From NCBI GenBank assembly GCA_947652605.1, contig OX393581.1, forward strand, positions 26,654,788-26,718,787: 64,000 nucleotides of DNA, written 5' to 3'. Positions 23,301 to 35,429 of the stretch are shown piece by piece. The notes below the pieces were generated by a model. That model was not told where the DNA came from. It searched no databases and saw only the letters and a program-made list of their open reading frames with translations. The translations under genes were made by a program, and so were the position numbers. Source of the stretch: Elmis aenea. Taxonomy: Eukaryota; Arthropoda; Insecta; Coleoptera; Elmidae. Position 1 is the stretch's first letter. Each line of letters begins with the position of its first letter.

Positions 23301-24190
23301 GGATCCACTGTTAAAACAGCTAACATTGTTGCCACCTTATTCATTTTGAATTAAAACTTTTAATGTTGTCGACCATAATTCCAATTACGTTAAAGACGTA
23401 GCTATAGGACTTAAAAACTATTCAACTCTAAATTTTGCAACGTTTAGAGAAAATACCATAACCGGTTTATCTTTCGTTTATTTGAATCACGCTTCTCATT
23501 AAGTATTTTGTACTGTATATTACATGATAAACATTTTCACACCGATATACCAAAAGAGTTTTAAATTTCAGTTTATTATCTGTTATGAAGGTAAATATTG
23601 TGTTCCCCTTGTAAATAATTTCTCTAGCTTTACCTTAAGAGTTCAAATAAAAGAGTGATTTTAACTGTATTATTTCTGTAAAAAAAAAACAGTACTCAAT
23701 TGTTTTTAAATTAACAAAGATAATGCTAATAAGTTAAGAATTAAATTTTTTTGTTACTTATATTTAGCAGTTTTTAATGTGTGTTGTCGATTATTTTGAT
23801 TAAATAGTTTTATATAACACAAACGTTTAAATTCAAAACTTATATTTGTTTTACTTGGCAGCTTTATTTCATTGTTACATTTATTTATCAAAACTTGATT
23901 ACATATTTGTTTAACAGCTGAACGTAACATTTCGTCATGGAGTTTTTGTATTGAAATATATTACGTGTGATACTAACTAAGCTTGGCCTATTAACCCAAA
24001 ATCATAACTTGATTCTTAAGTACCGAGTCTGTTGTTATACTGCAATAAATTAATCTTTATGAAATCTTAAAATATGCGCTCATAATAATGCGCAATGAAG
24101 AAGATTAATTTGTTGTACTATTAAATAACTAAATTAATTTGTTTGTTAGTCAAGTACAAATAAACAATATAAAAGGTAAATCAAGTTTAG
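20377..24190. other. AT-rich unassigned region with one solo hAT end
   Basis: A hAT-like right terminus TCCGCCCCTG ends at 21500 without a partner. A GC-richer stretch at 21120-21390 has no clear frame. Open frames at 21934-22215 (minus) and 22225-22470 (plus) have no recognisable domains. No other element or RNA gene seen. Confidence 0.35.
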
Positions 24191-24194
24191 GAAA

Positions 24195-25290
24195 ATATGT
24201 TTTTTTATTGTTTAAAAGTTCTATTCTGGAAGACTGGTTTCGAGACTATTGAATCATCATCAAGAGATAAATAAGATTAGAATTAGTACTAAACATATGC
24301 GTTTACATTAAAAATTAATCGCTGCAATTATTTATTATTTTATATAGTCATGACTCATGAGTCTTTCTACTGTTAGGTGTAGGACTGTTGAGTTGTGTAG
24401 TGCTGACTTTTTTCCATGATCGCTTCTTCTTCTTTTCTTTATGCTGCTGGTATTCCAAGTACCTATTCTTACTTTGTTTTTCTTATTTCTATTTTTATCA
24501 TTTTTAATATCTAGTGCTTTGATTGCTATTTGTTTTTTCTTATTCATGTCCGTTTTCGTGTAGTAGCCATTTTTCCGTAACTTGTTTTCCGTCCTTAGTT
24601 TTCGGTTTTTTTTTTTGCTGTAGCTCCTCTTTCTCTTTATTCCATAGCCAGATGTTATCTACGATTAGTTTTTGATAAGCTAATCTGACTTTTTTGCTCT
24701 TTTTTTTTCTTTTTCTGCCTCTTCTCTGATTTTTCTTTGTATTTCTCTTTATTTTACTGTTAGGTCATTGTCTATGTAAACGTTTTGACCTTTTAATCTG
24801 CTCTTATACTGCATTATCTTTATTTTGTCCTCCCACTTACTTATCGTTGCTATTGTCATACTTTTGCCATATTTTTGACCCACCTCATACATCTGTTTGA
24901 TAGTTACTTTGACTCCTAAATTTTGATTTTGAAATTCTTCCATACCTGCTGTCCCGTTAATTTTATTAAATTTTGCTCCTCTTATCACAATGTTATATTT
25001 TTTTTCTTTTTTTTCTTCTGTTTCTTCTATTCTGTTTTCTAAGCTGAGCATCTTTTTTCTAAGCTCTTCGTTTTCTTTTTTGTTGCCATAAATGCTAAAT
25101 GCTAAATGCTTCTTGTTCTTCCCTTATCTTTGGTTAATTACTTTCACTAATTCCTCCATTTGTTTTTCTTCCGTTGAACCTTCGGTTTTTGCTTATCTGG
25201 ATATTCCGCCTTCTTCTTTGTTTTTCTCTTCCTTGTCTCTTTTCCTTTTATCACTAGGTACTACCACTCGCTTTAAAAAATTTGTCCATG
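24195..25290 (-). pseudogene. 5' part of a non-LTR retrotransposon: ORF1 and start of the endonuclease ORF
   Basis: On the minus strand, MDKFFKASGST begins at 25289 and soon hits stops. A lysine/glutamate-rich coiled-coil stretch follows, then 25051-24749 reads KYNIVIRGAKF...EEFQNQNLGVKVTI, the RNA-recognition-like fold of L1-type ORF1 proteins. After a frame break comes the basic tail LAYQKLIVDNIWLWNKEKEE. A second ORF starts near 24547 with VRIGTWNTSSI, the opening strand of an apurinic-type endonuclease (LRIGTWNVRSL pattern), and is lost within about 70 codons. Reverse transcriptase is absent here. ORF1 would bind RNA and ORF2 would nick the target. Several frameshifts make it inactive. 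The clade is uncertain (RTE/Proto2-like or L1-like). Confidence 0.75.
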
Positions 25291-26861
25291 GATAATATTT
25301 TATTTTATTTGACTTAATTTATGGGATTCTATTTTAAAATTTAATTCACTACACAGTTATTAGTTTAATGTGCTTACACTATCACTATTACTTGACGCGC
25401 TATTGGGTTCATTAACACGCTACGTCAGCTTTCTATACCTCATACGCCGAACGTTATTTACTTGTTAATAACAATATACAATTTAGATTTTTCTTTTATT
25501 AATCCAAAACACAAACAATTTACACTTGTATCTACTTTAACAACTTTGATAAATTTTGTTGTACACTGCTCTCGTGATAATGCTCGATACTTATCTTTTC
25601 GCCTACCACAACACAACTGCAGTTAATTAAAAGTAATTAATTAATATTAAAATGTTTAAAAAGTTTAGTTATATAATATTTAGTTTTAAAAGTGTAAACA
25701 AAAATTAAATTGCATAAAATTCATGTTTTACATATTTAAGATTCATTGCTAGCAATTCGCTTAATAGCACAAATTTTTAAAAACATTCATTAAAAAAAGA
25801 AGGTGAAAATATGCGAGGTAACTTTTGTACAGAGAAATTTATTTCGCTTCTGATTCATATTTTATTTACATAAATAACGAACGCATATTTCACGTTTTAA
25901 ATATGCAGTCCTATTTCAAGCGGAATTAAATTTGAAATCTGAATGTCATATTCTAAATCGAAGTTCTGCTTGTAGCAGGCCGTGATTGCAGCCGAATTGC
26001 ATTAAACTAACATGCCTGTTACGGAAGCTTTTGTTTTGCACGGGCATTAATTACGACGCAGCACACTTAGATCTAGGAAATGAATGTCGTGGCTTCCTTT
26101 ATCTGGACCAAGTGTTGTTGTACAGCGACTCGGCGCACTCGGGATGTTTACGCGGCCGCAGTTAGAGGTTGAGAGATTCATGTTAGGCTAATTTAGGACG
26201 AGTGCGAGAAGGATAATTTTACGGGCTTGTTCCCGTTTATTGCTTATTAAGGGAAGCAATTGCAACCTCTCACTTGTTTGCTTGACGGTTTAGTGTGCCA
26301 CAACCGGAAACCCTAAAGGGAAGGTTAAGATGTTGGTATCTGATTTAAATAATTCTCGCATTACGTTAAATCTTTAACAGAAATAAATGTCGATTTCAGT
26401 GATATTAACTGCCTTTCAAGAATGAACGTAAAAAAGAATCGAAAAACTAAATAACAAAATTATTCAGTATACACAAAAGGATAAGACAAAAAAAGATTAA
26501 TCGTTATTTTATACAAATGCAAGTAAATACTTTTAATATTATCGTATTTTAAGTCAAATGCGAAATATCAAGTACTGAGAATACTGATTTTTATTACTTA
26601 ATATCAATAATGTTTACTAGCTTTACATAAACAGCAACAAAAGTTTAAGTTTTGTTATCGAATTTCTATCTAACGAGTTCAGAGTTAATTAATAATTTTT
26701 TTAAAAAAAAGCTTACGCCAAACGATGGAATTTTTTAATAACGTTAACGTTAGTAACAACATATTAATGAGTAATATTACCCCCACATGGATATTAAAAG
26801 CTTACTTAAGTTCAAAAACATAATTTTAAAATTGCATTTGTAGCTAAAGCATTGGTTTGCT
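25291..26861. other. Unassigned sequence with a GC-richer island
   Basis: Just upstream on the minus strand this may include 5' UTR of the retrotransposon. The stretch 25970-26340 is GC-richer, has no transposon end and no extended frame, and contains GCGGCCGC and ordered unique sequence. It may be regulatory DNA, but nothing in the sequence proves that. Confidence 0.35.
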
Positions 26862-26864
26862 TAA

Positions 26865-27522
26865 GTGTACTCGCACACTATGCGTTTTGCAGGATGCAGT
26901 AAACGGGATGCGTTTTGAGGGAAGGTGGTAAACACATGCATTTAAATGAGAGCGCCCACATCTATCCGTTTCTAACGCATCGACGGGATGCGGTAGTACT
27001 CTGCTGCCGCTAACTGCCGCTAACACACGTAGTCAGATGCAAGCGTTCACACTTGAAGGATAGCGGGTGCGTTTTTTTAGGTTACGAGATGTTTGATATG
27101 GATGCCTTCATTGAATGCGTGCATGGAAAGCCAGCGCTGTAGGAAAAGAGTTCGAAGGAGTATGGAGATAAGAATATTCGGGACAAGGCATGGTTTGAAA
27201 TAGGAGAAGTATTATTTCCTAATTGGACGGAATTACAAAATTTTTTTAAATTTATTGCTCGATTCACGCTCTGAGTTGTAGGGATGAACCCAATATTTTC
27301 GTGTTATTGGCTGTCGCAGTAATCCTTCCGCTTCTAATGCACAAATTACTTTTAATTTAGACAACATAACTAGAAGTTTCTCCAACCGCGTCAAGAAGTA
27401 AACTAAATCAAATTTCCTCGCACGTCCGGTAAAAAGAAGGATGGTGTGAACGCGTGCAGTCTATCCCTCAAAAACGCATCCCGTTTACCGCATCCTGCAA
27501 AACGCATAGTGTGCGAGTACAC
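26865..27522 (+). mobile_element. PIF/Harbinger derivative with MADF-domain remnant
   Basis: 658 bp between TAA duplications (26862-26864 and 27523-27525). Ends GTGTACTCGCACACTATGCG and its complement form inverted repeats of about 50 bp, including the block AACGGGATGCGTTTT. The 3-bp TAA target fits PIF/Harbinger. Inside, on +, is a broken MADF/Myb-like coding stretch, the second protein such elements encode. Confidence 0.88.
27090..27255 (+). pseudogene. MADF (Myb/SANT-like) protein remnant of a Harbinger element
   Basis: From the ATG near 27090 the frame reads MFDMDAFIECVHGKPAL, a stop, then EKSSKEYGDKNIRDKAWFEI and GEVLFPNWTELQNF. This fits the MADF pattern (fI..V..hPalWd.s...Y.d...k..aW..Ig..l), with the stop replacing the conserved tryptophan after PAL. 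In active PIF/Harbinger elements this DNA-binding partner helps bring the DDE transposase to the ends and into the nucleus. The rest of the protein and the transposase are absent. Confidence 0.75.
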
Positions 27523-27789
27523 TAAGTGGTAATGCCAAGTTTATTGCATTGCCAAACGGCATGGTTCTAATTTGGACATTTATAATATTTTCTTATACAT
27601 ACAGATTTTCTGTTACTGGTGTCATATTTTATTATAATCACGGATAGTTTACCAACTTTACAAGTTGGCCTGCAGACTTTTTATTAACGTATTCACAAAT
27701 TTATTCAGAAAAATACGTGTGGTTAATTCTAGTGAATATTAATTTCAATAAAGTTCAATATATTTATTTTAATATGTTTAAAAGTAAAT

Positions 27790-28191
27790 CAGTGATTCTC
27801 CACCTGCGTGGCGTACCCCCTGATGGAAGTGAGAATACTAAAAGGGGTGCAAAGAAAAGTGTAAATCTAAGGCAAAATTATTTATTGAAAACAACAAAAG
27901 CAGTTACATAAATCACTTACTAAAAATGACAGGGGTTACCATGTGATAGGTTCCTAGTGAGTGTAATTTTAATGTTTCTTAAATGTTTATTAGCAAGAAA
28001 AGGTAGCAACAAAAATACACAATTTAAAAATAATATACTAAGTCTGAGTACGATTAAGAAATAAAAACCAATGGAATCTTGACAAAAAGATTGAAAAGGG
28101 GGCGCAACAAAAATGGATGCTGTAAGGGAGGGCGCAATAAAATTTAATATGAAAAAGGGTGACACATATACGAAAAGGTTGATAAACACTG
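27790..28191. mobile_element. hAT family A copy 3
   Basis: Starts CAGTGATTCTCCACCTGCG and ends AAACACTG. Flanks AAGTAAAT (27782-27789) and ACGTTAAT (28192-28199) match at 6 of 8 positions, a decayed duplication. Internal order (GGGGTGCAAAG, AAGTGTAAATCTA, TTAGCAAG-AAAAGGTA, GGGGGCGCAA) parallels the copies at 2681 and 9174. No transposase. Confidence 0.8.
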
Positions 28192-28229
28192 ACGTTAATA
28201 AAACGTCGAATTTAAATAAATATTAACAC

Positions 28230-28395
28230 CAGGGGCTGAGAACGGAACGACAACGTAAACGTTAAGAGAAATTAATCGAAATTTTTACAAGAACGTAAAC
28301 GAAATAAATATTTTCTATTGGAGATTTAACCGGTTTTATGACTATTTAAATTTTATTCATTAAACACAAACGTTAATTTAACATCTAAGCTCCCA
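28230..28395 (+). repeat. hAT left end with AACG-type subterminal words
   Basis: Begins CAGGGGCTGAGAACGGAACG and continues with AACGTAAACG words and an ACCGGTTT-containing block shared with the inverted fragment at 8120-8290. The right end is not visible. Confidence 0.55.
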
Positions 28396-28550
28396 CGAGA
28401 CAGTAAAATATCTCGCTTGAAATAAGTGAGCTTTACTTTCTTCATATACATAATATGTATTAAAAACTTTATTGCTAATACTTGTAATTTCGTGTAACAC
28501 AAGTACCAGCACAGTTATGTTGATTGGATCTTCGATAAATAATAGGAGTA

Positions 28551-29297
28551 TACAGTGTGGTCTATTTTCGATGCCCATACAGGGTATCTCGGTTATTATC
28601 AGAGATAGAAAAAAAGTAAATACATAAACTCGATTTATTTTTTCGAGAGAAATTTATTGCCGTTAACAGATTTTTGATATCTTTTTTAATTTTCAAAATA
28701 TAGCCAAAAACCGATTTTTGGCACTTTTCAAAAATGTTAAATATCTCGTTTAAACGAGAAGATAGAAAAAAACTTTAAAGACATTTTTCGCATGATTTTT
28801 TGTGCTTAATAAGATAGCGATGTTCAATTGTTTTTTACTCATATTAATGCCGATATATTACACCTAACTTTCTTATTTTAAATGGCAACCATAGGCAAAT
28901 TATATATTTTTGAAAAGCGCAAAAAATAAGCTTTCGATTCATGTCAAAGCCAACTATGGTTGTAATTTAAAATAAGAAAGTTAGGTGTAATATATCAATA
29001 TTTGTATGAGTAAAAAAAAATTGAACATCGCCATCTTATTAAGGACAAAAAACCATGCAAAAAATGTCCTTAAAGTTTTTTTCTATCTTCTCGTTTAAAC
29101 GAGATATTTAACATTTTTGAAAAGTGCCAAAAATCGGTTTTTGGCTATATTTCGAAAATTAAAAAAGATATCAAAAATCTGTTTACGGCAATAAATTTCT
29201 CTCGAAAAAATAAATCGAGTTTATGTATTTAGTTTTTTTCTATCTCTGATAATAACCGAGATACCCTGTATGGGCATCGAAAATAGACCACCCTGTA
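28551..29297. mobile_element. Full-length palindromic TA element (family P), copy 1
   Basis: About 747 bp. The two halves are near-perfect inverted copies (arms about 350 bp each) opening TACAGTGTGGTCTATTTTCG and closing with ACCACCCTGTA. Inner landmarks GGTATCTCGGTTATTATC and AAAACCGATTTTTGGC occur in both arms. It lies within TA-rich flanks. As a transcript it would be a long hairpin, with no room for a transposase. A longer relative lies at 41095-42276. Confidence 0.85.
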
Positions 29298-31037
29298 CAC
29301 TATAATCACTCATTTTTAGCAGTATAAAAGTATGACATTTAACATCGATGATTCTACGGTTTGTACAAACTACACTATATAAATATACGAAAATCAGTTT
29401 CACTTGTATTAATTTGCCTTGGATTGTTAATTATTTGTGTAGTGTCTGCACGCTTAATTGCAAATATGACGTTTTGTAATCATAACTCAAAGAAATTGCA
29501 TGTAGGTTTTGTTACCAATCCTAATTTCATTTGATTTTATACCAACACCAATATATAGATATCGCCTTACAAACAGAAACAAAAATGTAAATGGACTTTA
29601 AAATTCATCACATTTTATACCTCATATTTATTACTAAAAGTACAAAATGATCACGCCAAATTTGTTTTTATTTAAATGCCAACTGTGTTGGATATTCTGG
29701 ATCGAACAATAGGGATTTTATCGTGTTAATAGGGTTATCAACAAAGTCATTTTGACATCTGGCGATCGTTCTCCAAAAAGTTCTCGGCTCTGAATTTTGT
29801 AAAAAGAGGGAGGGTTATGACTAAAAAAAAGGTTCTCGACTTGGCGAAAAACGCTTTTACCGGTATTAACCATTATTACATTTCGCTTTACTATAATGAA
29901 TACGAAATATATTTTTTTCGTTCTGATCAGAACGAACGAAATGTTCCATTTTTAGTTCTTCACAAACACCATGTTTTACCGTTAAAGCAGCTAACACGTA
30001 TCTAACCATATTTGAAATTCATTTTTCGTTTAAAGCACATTATTTTTTACGTTGATAATTTTTCTTTATAACATTGTATGCGTCTGTATTATTTTTAACT
30101 TTGCTGTGGTCAAGGCAAATTCAAATTCTACAGTGACCGTCTTAAAGAAAATAAATTTTAAAGTACCACTTTGGAACTGAATGCACTTTGTTCAATGCTA
30201 ATAACGTTTCTCGAGTTTGATGGTTTCCAAGACAATTGCAAATAAAAAGGCAATTGCGAATGAAAGCATGAACAAACCATCTTTGTATGTACAGGAAATG
30301 GATTTTATATCACATTATTTAAAGTAAAATTTGCTTCTATCGCAAAATATTCGTCTTAAAACAATCTTCGCGAGCATGTAAGCCCTGGTTCTGGAAATGT
30401 CTACATATAATGGACAATTTTGCTTGCATTACTATAGTAATTACTTTTGAAACGGGTGAAAGGTAACAGCAAAAAAATAATATTGTGTAGTCCGCCCCTG
30501 CTGTTCACAAAACAAATGATATCATCTGCGGCTGGCAGTTATAATAAAATAAAACCAGAAGCTTTTCAATATAGCTTCGTTTGGTGTAAAATGGCCCGCA
30601 AAGCCAACTTGACGTTTACTGTTCAACATTACAATCAATCCCGATTGCGCGACTTGAAGTCAAAATGAACTAGAATGGCCACCATAAATAATAGATGACT
30701 CTGAAATATGATAGGTCTCTATAAAATTTTCTTACTGGTAGAGAATGTGACAGACTTTCATTAATACATTTTTTTTAACAATTTTCAATAACATTTATCA
30801 ATCAAATAAAAATATTTTTAAATATACCTACTTTCAGCTACGCATTAAAACTTTTATCGTGTATAGTTTTTGTGTTGATGCTTTTAATTACTTACCCAAA
30901 AAACTTATAATGAATATGTTAATATTAAATTTTTTAAATTTTTTATATAAAATTAAATGTTATTTTGCAATCGTTTTTTTAAACTATACTAAAAGTAATA
31001 GAAGAATTCATGCTCGAAGATTTCTCCGTTAATGATG
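29298..31037. other. Unassigned sequence with AACG-rich words and a solo hAT end
   Basis: Around 29890-29960, ACGAAATATAT and GAACGAACGAAA words resemble the AACG-type hAT fragments. A solo right terminus TCCGCCCCTG ends at 30500. Open frames at 29817-30005 and 30447-30668 have no recognisable product. Confidence 0.35.
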
Positions 31038-31672
31038 TATATGTTACGGCCAAAGTCCGAAGTTTGGTCAATTCCCGAATTGGCCGGCCATTTCGCACTT
31101 CGGCCGTGGCGTGTGGCCAATGTCCGATGTACTGGAAATGACCTTACTTTGGCCGGCCACTTCCCGAAGTGCCGGGAAATCCCTGGCCAATATTCGATGT
31201 ACTGATGTATTCTGTATTCCAGAAAAGAGTTTTCCATTTAGCACGAGAAACTGGTCACACTGGAATCCGTGGGCACAAATACAGTTTGTTTTCTTGAAAA
31301 AAAAAAACTTTAAACAACCTCAAACCTGACCGTCATTTATTTAATCAGTGAAAGATGGTCAGGTTAAAGGTTGGTTAAAGCGTTTTTTTAAAATAAGTAA
31401 TAAAGCAAAAAGTGACAATAGACACTACTGGCTCTCACGAAACAGGCAAGTACCAGTATGAAATTATACAGACGCACCAAAATCTGCTCTTAATTTTTTT
31501 CTTCCGACTTTGGCCGATCTCTCCATGCCATTTCGCAAACTGGCCGGCCAAATCGGAAATTGACCAAACATATCGGACATTGGCCCGTCAATTAACAGCG
31601 ACATTGGCGATTTCTCGAATTGTCCGGACACTGCCCACTCTTACCGGTTTCGGGCTTTGGCCGTAACATATA
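31038..31672. mobile_element. TIR element with GTTACGGCCAAAG ends and GGCC-type subterminal repeats
   Basis: Ends TATATGTTACGGCCAAAG (31038-31055) and its exact complement (31655-31672). Both terminal 150-bp zones repeat words such as TGGCCGGCCA, TTGGCC, TTCCCGAA and TCGGACATTGGCC on either strand. The core is AT-rich with no transposase. The motif layout is like the hAT elements here, but no 8-bp duplication is clear, so the superfamily is open. Confidence 0.75.
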
Positions 31673-34480
31673 TACCGTCGCCAACGTCGGGTATGACAAA
31701 ATCATCCACGTGATTTAGACCAAAAACACAAGCTAAGCGACCAGAGGAAACATAGTGATATGTTATTAGAGTGAGACCCCTACAAGATTAAATTGATAAA
31801 TAAATTATTTTTGCTGTAACGTGCTTTGAAATGAACATGATTTATATATATTGCCAATAATTCAACAAACAATGATTATTTTGTGGTAAACGATAAACAT
31901 TTATCGACAATAGTCATATTTTAAAACAAATTATCGTAACACAATATATTACAAGAGTGTTGAAGCATTTAAATTAATTACAGAGGTATAAAATAAATAA
32001 ACGAAAAACCGACATTGCCTGGCCAATAATAATATATGATATTTGCTGGTGTTATTGAAACGGCTAATTTGTTTTTTTTAAGCCTTTTCATAAACATCAA
32101 ATATCTCAAAATACAATAAGCAGTGTCTTTGCAAATCTGAAGAAAAATGGTTATTTATAATAAAACTTGTATAAACAGTAATTTGTAACAAAACGGCAAA
32201 AATTGTAAGGATCGATCGATACAACGCTTATAAATTCTTGTAAGCAATAAGTTTTAACAGGACAATGAGGTTTAAGCCTTTGCTTAAACCAAGAATATTA
32301 ACTTTACCTTACACAAAAATAATGAACGAAAAAAAAAATATGTTTTAGATTTTTGAGAATATTATAAAATTAGGCACAATTTGCAACTAAAACACACTTC
32401 GGTGTTCATGTAACCATCCTTTATTTAAATACGCATTTTGAGATAAACATGTACACCGGGTATTGAGTTAAACCATATATGTTGCTTACATAGTAATTAA
32501 TATTGTGTTTTTTATATTAAATTTATTATTACTAAAGTACATTAGACCAAAATACTCTAGAGACTGAATTATTTACATTATAGTTTTAATTCATTACTCT
32601 AGAAAATTGCTTTTCCTCACACACAAGCAATTTAGACTTCTGAAGTTTCATTAAAACAATCATTTATAACGTAAAAAAAATACGTTTTTCAGTCAAATGA
32701 AATGGTCAAAGTTTGGGAAGCGATTTCCAAATTTTTTCTATATTAAGGAAATCATTCTATTGACATGCAGCAAAATGCTTTTATAGGACTTAAATACATT
32801 GTTTGCTTAACATTTAGTTTTTGTAAATGCATGAACGATATTTGATAAATTATAACGTATGTCAAGGCAGCCTTGAAATCATATACACATGAAACTTGAA
32901 CATTAAATTTAAACTAAAGCAAGCGTGCCAAAATGGACCATGTTGGTTGTTGTTTATTGCTGTTTTAATTCTCGATAATCGTTATCAATTTACCAATATC
33001 AACACAAAACGTCTAAAAAGCAAGTTATACAAATAATAATAATTATAAATTAACATAAATTAATATTTTGATTAACATAAATTCTTTACATTATCTTAGT
33101 CAAAGAAAACCTTTTTAATACAATTACATATTTAAATTTTTTGCCAATAGGCTATTGATTTAAGTTTACTCTATTTATAATTTTATATAAGTTTTTCTTT
33201 ATTCGAACAATAAGATAATAAGATAATATCATTTAGCTTTGTAACTAACTTTACATACTTTTTCCCTTGCTTTTATTCATCTGTACATATTCTCTTAAAC
33301 TATTATTACTACTTAACATAATATTTAATATATTTTAACTTTTGATATTGACGTTGTTTAATTTCCACCAGTAATTTAATGAGGCCTTGAGCCCTTTGTA
33401 GTACAAAACGTTCTGTGTATTTGTTTTTATTAATTTTGGTAGTCTAAAGTCGTTTTAGGTTCTAGGCTGATATCCGAGAATGTTACAGTTTTGTATTAAA
33501 TTTTGTCATGCAACATGGTACAAAATATATTTATTGCTTTATATAATGGAAAATAGGCAATTAAACGTAGTTTTTTTTTACGGATATTAACTAGTTTAAC
33601 TTATTCAGCATATTTTGCTAATTCTAGTGTATTTTAAGAATATATTTGTTTTGTAATTTATAATTTTATTATAATGGAATCTATCTTCACCGATTTAATG
33701 AGGATTAAATAATATACTCTGGACTTGGTTTTTTTTTTGTTGTAGAGTAAAGGAATTATGCCATGTTCGTTACTCAAACAAGATTTAATTTATAATAATA
33801 AATTATTTTGGCACTGTAATTTTTTTTGCGTTAATATAACTAATACTCCTATGTTTTAGGATTTTTTTTAAATTGTATTTCTTATGATTGTGTAAATGAC
33901 ACATTTTGAATATATTTTTTTAAATAGCATATCATTAACTTTTAAGTAAATATTTTTTAAGGCACCACTAATAAAAATAAAGTTTTTATGCTCGTTACAT
34001 TTTAACAGTCTCTACAGTATTAAAAAAGGTTTGCAAATTACAAATGTTTTCTCTCGATTTTCGCTTATTTTATTCTCCCTTAACTGAAAGTAGTTTGTCT
34101 CAAACTTTTCTAAAGAAATTATTGATAAAATATAACGAAGTGTGGACAGTTCGACAAGTTATATGGAGTTCCCTTGTCATATTACGGAAAAAGAATGGCA
34201 CTTGGGGCCACAAATCGTTATTGTCGACGGCTTCTTGGTAAAGGTGAAAAAAGGATTTATTTTAAAAGTTCCAAACTTTCCACAACTAAGCCTCAAGTGC
34301 AATTACACAAGATTATAGCAAGAATAATTTTGTTACATTTGTTACACAACAAATTTTGAGAACTTTATTAGATAAATGTTTTTAATTTAATTTAAAATTT
34401 TAGTAACGCTAGTCGGGGTCGACTAACCTATAGTTTTTCTTTAATCTTATCCCAATTACTTAACAGCTAAGTGGCTCCAG
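31673..34480. other. AT-rich region, nothing recognised
   Basis: Long A/T runs, no bounded element. Open frames at 34044-34359 have no recognisable domain. Confidence 0.4.
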
Positions 34481-34489
34481 TGGCTTTTT

Positions 34490-35003
34490 TAACAGTCACA
34501 ATTTTGCGGCTGTACCCCACAACTGCAGGCCGTATGTCCAGACCGGTTTAAGCCCGTACTTATAGATAAGCAATTTATTTTCTATAGAAAGTTCTGAATT
34601 TCTTCCTAGTAACCAGTACATTTTGCTTAGTTTGATTCCTAGCTGCTTCCTTTTCTGCCATATGTGTGTCCTCCAGTTCATGCGTCGGTCGAGGTGCATT
34701 TCCAGGTACTTAACTGATTTTGCCCGTGGTAGTTCTTTACCATTATATTGACTGGTTGGCAGCTTCCTCTTCTTAGGGTGAATGTAATTTGTACTGACTT
34801 TTGTTCATTTAGTTTGATTCTCCATCGTCTACACCAATGTTGAATTTTATTTAGCGTTGCTGTAGGTGCTTCGTTACTATTTCTGGATCCTTATCTGACG
34901 CCATCAGGGCCGTATCGTCAGCAAAAGTTGCGGTTTTATTATCTGGCGATAAAGGTAAGTCAGCGGTGTATAGTTGGTATAAAGTTGGCCCCAAAATGCC
35001 TCT
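34490..35003 (-). pseudogene. Jockey-clade reverse transcriptase fragment, inverted 5' segment
   Basis: Read on the minus strand from 35003: RGILGPTLYQLYTADLP, then TATFADDTALMASD with the reverse-transcriptase catalytic box (F/Y-ADD), then after frame breaks a WRIKLNEQKS-like stretch, MHLDRRMNWRTHIWQKRKQ, LGIKLSKMYWLLGRNS and finally LKPVWTYGLQLWGTA at the left edge. This order matches the C-terminal half of Jockey-type polymerases, which copy element RNA at a nicked target. At least three frameshifts or stops. The protein continues at 35006 on the opposite strand. Confidence 0.85.
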
Positions 35004-35005
35004 AA

Positions 35006-35380
35006 TATAGATATCCTAGAAAGGTTTCAGGCAAAAGTGCTGCGAATGCTAGTGGACGTCGCATGGTTTATTACGAATGATATATTAAGTCAGGACTTAC
35101 AAATAGGGTCAGTTAAAGAAGAAATCAAAAAGTACTTCAAAAGATATATGGACAGGCTTAATCAGCACCCCAACCACCTGGCCGCAAACAATGAAGGGAG
35201 ATACAAGCGAAGACTAAAGCGTTGGAGAACAAAGAACAGCAGACTTGATAGAACGTTATGAGTAGTAGATAAGTACATAGAAATAATTTCTTATGTTTAT
35301 TGAAGGAGTGGGTGCCGCCGGGCAGCCACTTACATGTCTTTCTGTTATTTTATTTTCATTGTGTAAATATCAAAGGATTT
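35006..35380 (+). pseudogene. Jockey reverse transcriptase C-terminus and 3' UTR
   Basis: On +, IDILERFQAKVLRMLVDVAW, then ITNDILSQDLQIGSVKEEI, then a tail ending LDRTL at the stop at 35261. This is the segment that follows WGTASN in Jockey proteins, so it directly continues the minus-strand fragment next door. A non-coding stretch with GTGCCGCCGGGCAGCCAC to about 35370 is probably the 3' UTR. No poly(A) tail remains. Confidence 0.82.
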
Positions 35381-35429
35381 GTTTATTGTCTTCGGACAGA
35401 TAGCTGATGTCCTGGGAGAAAAAAAAATC

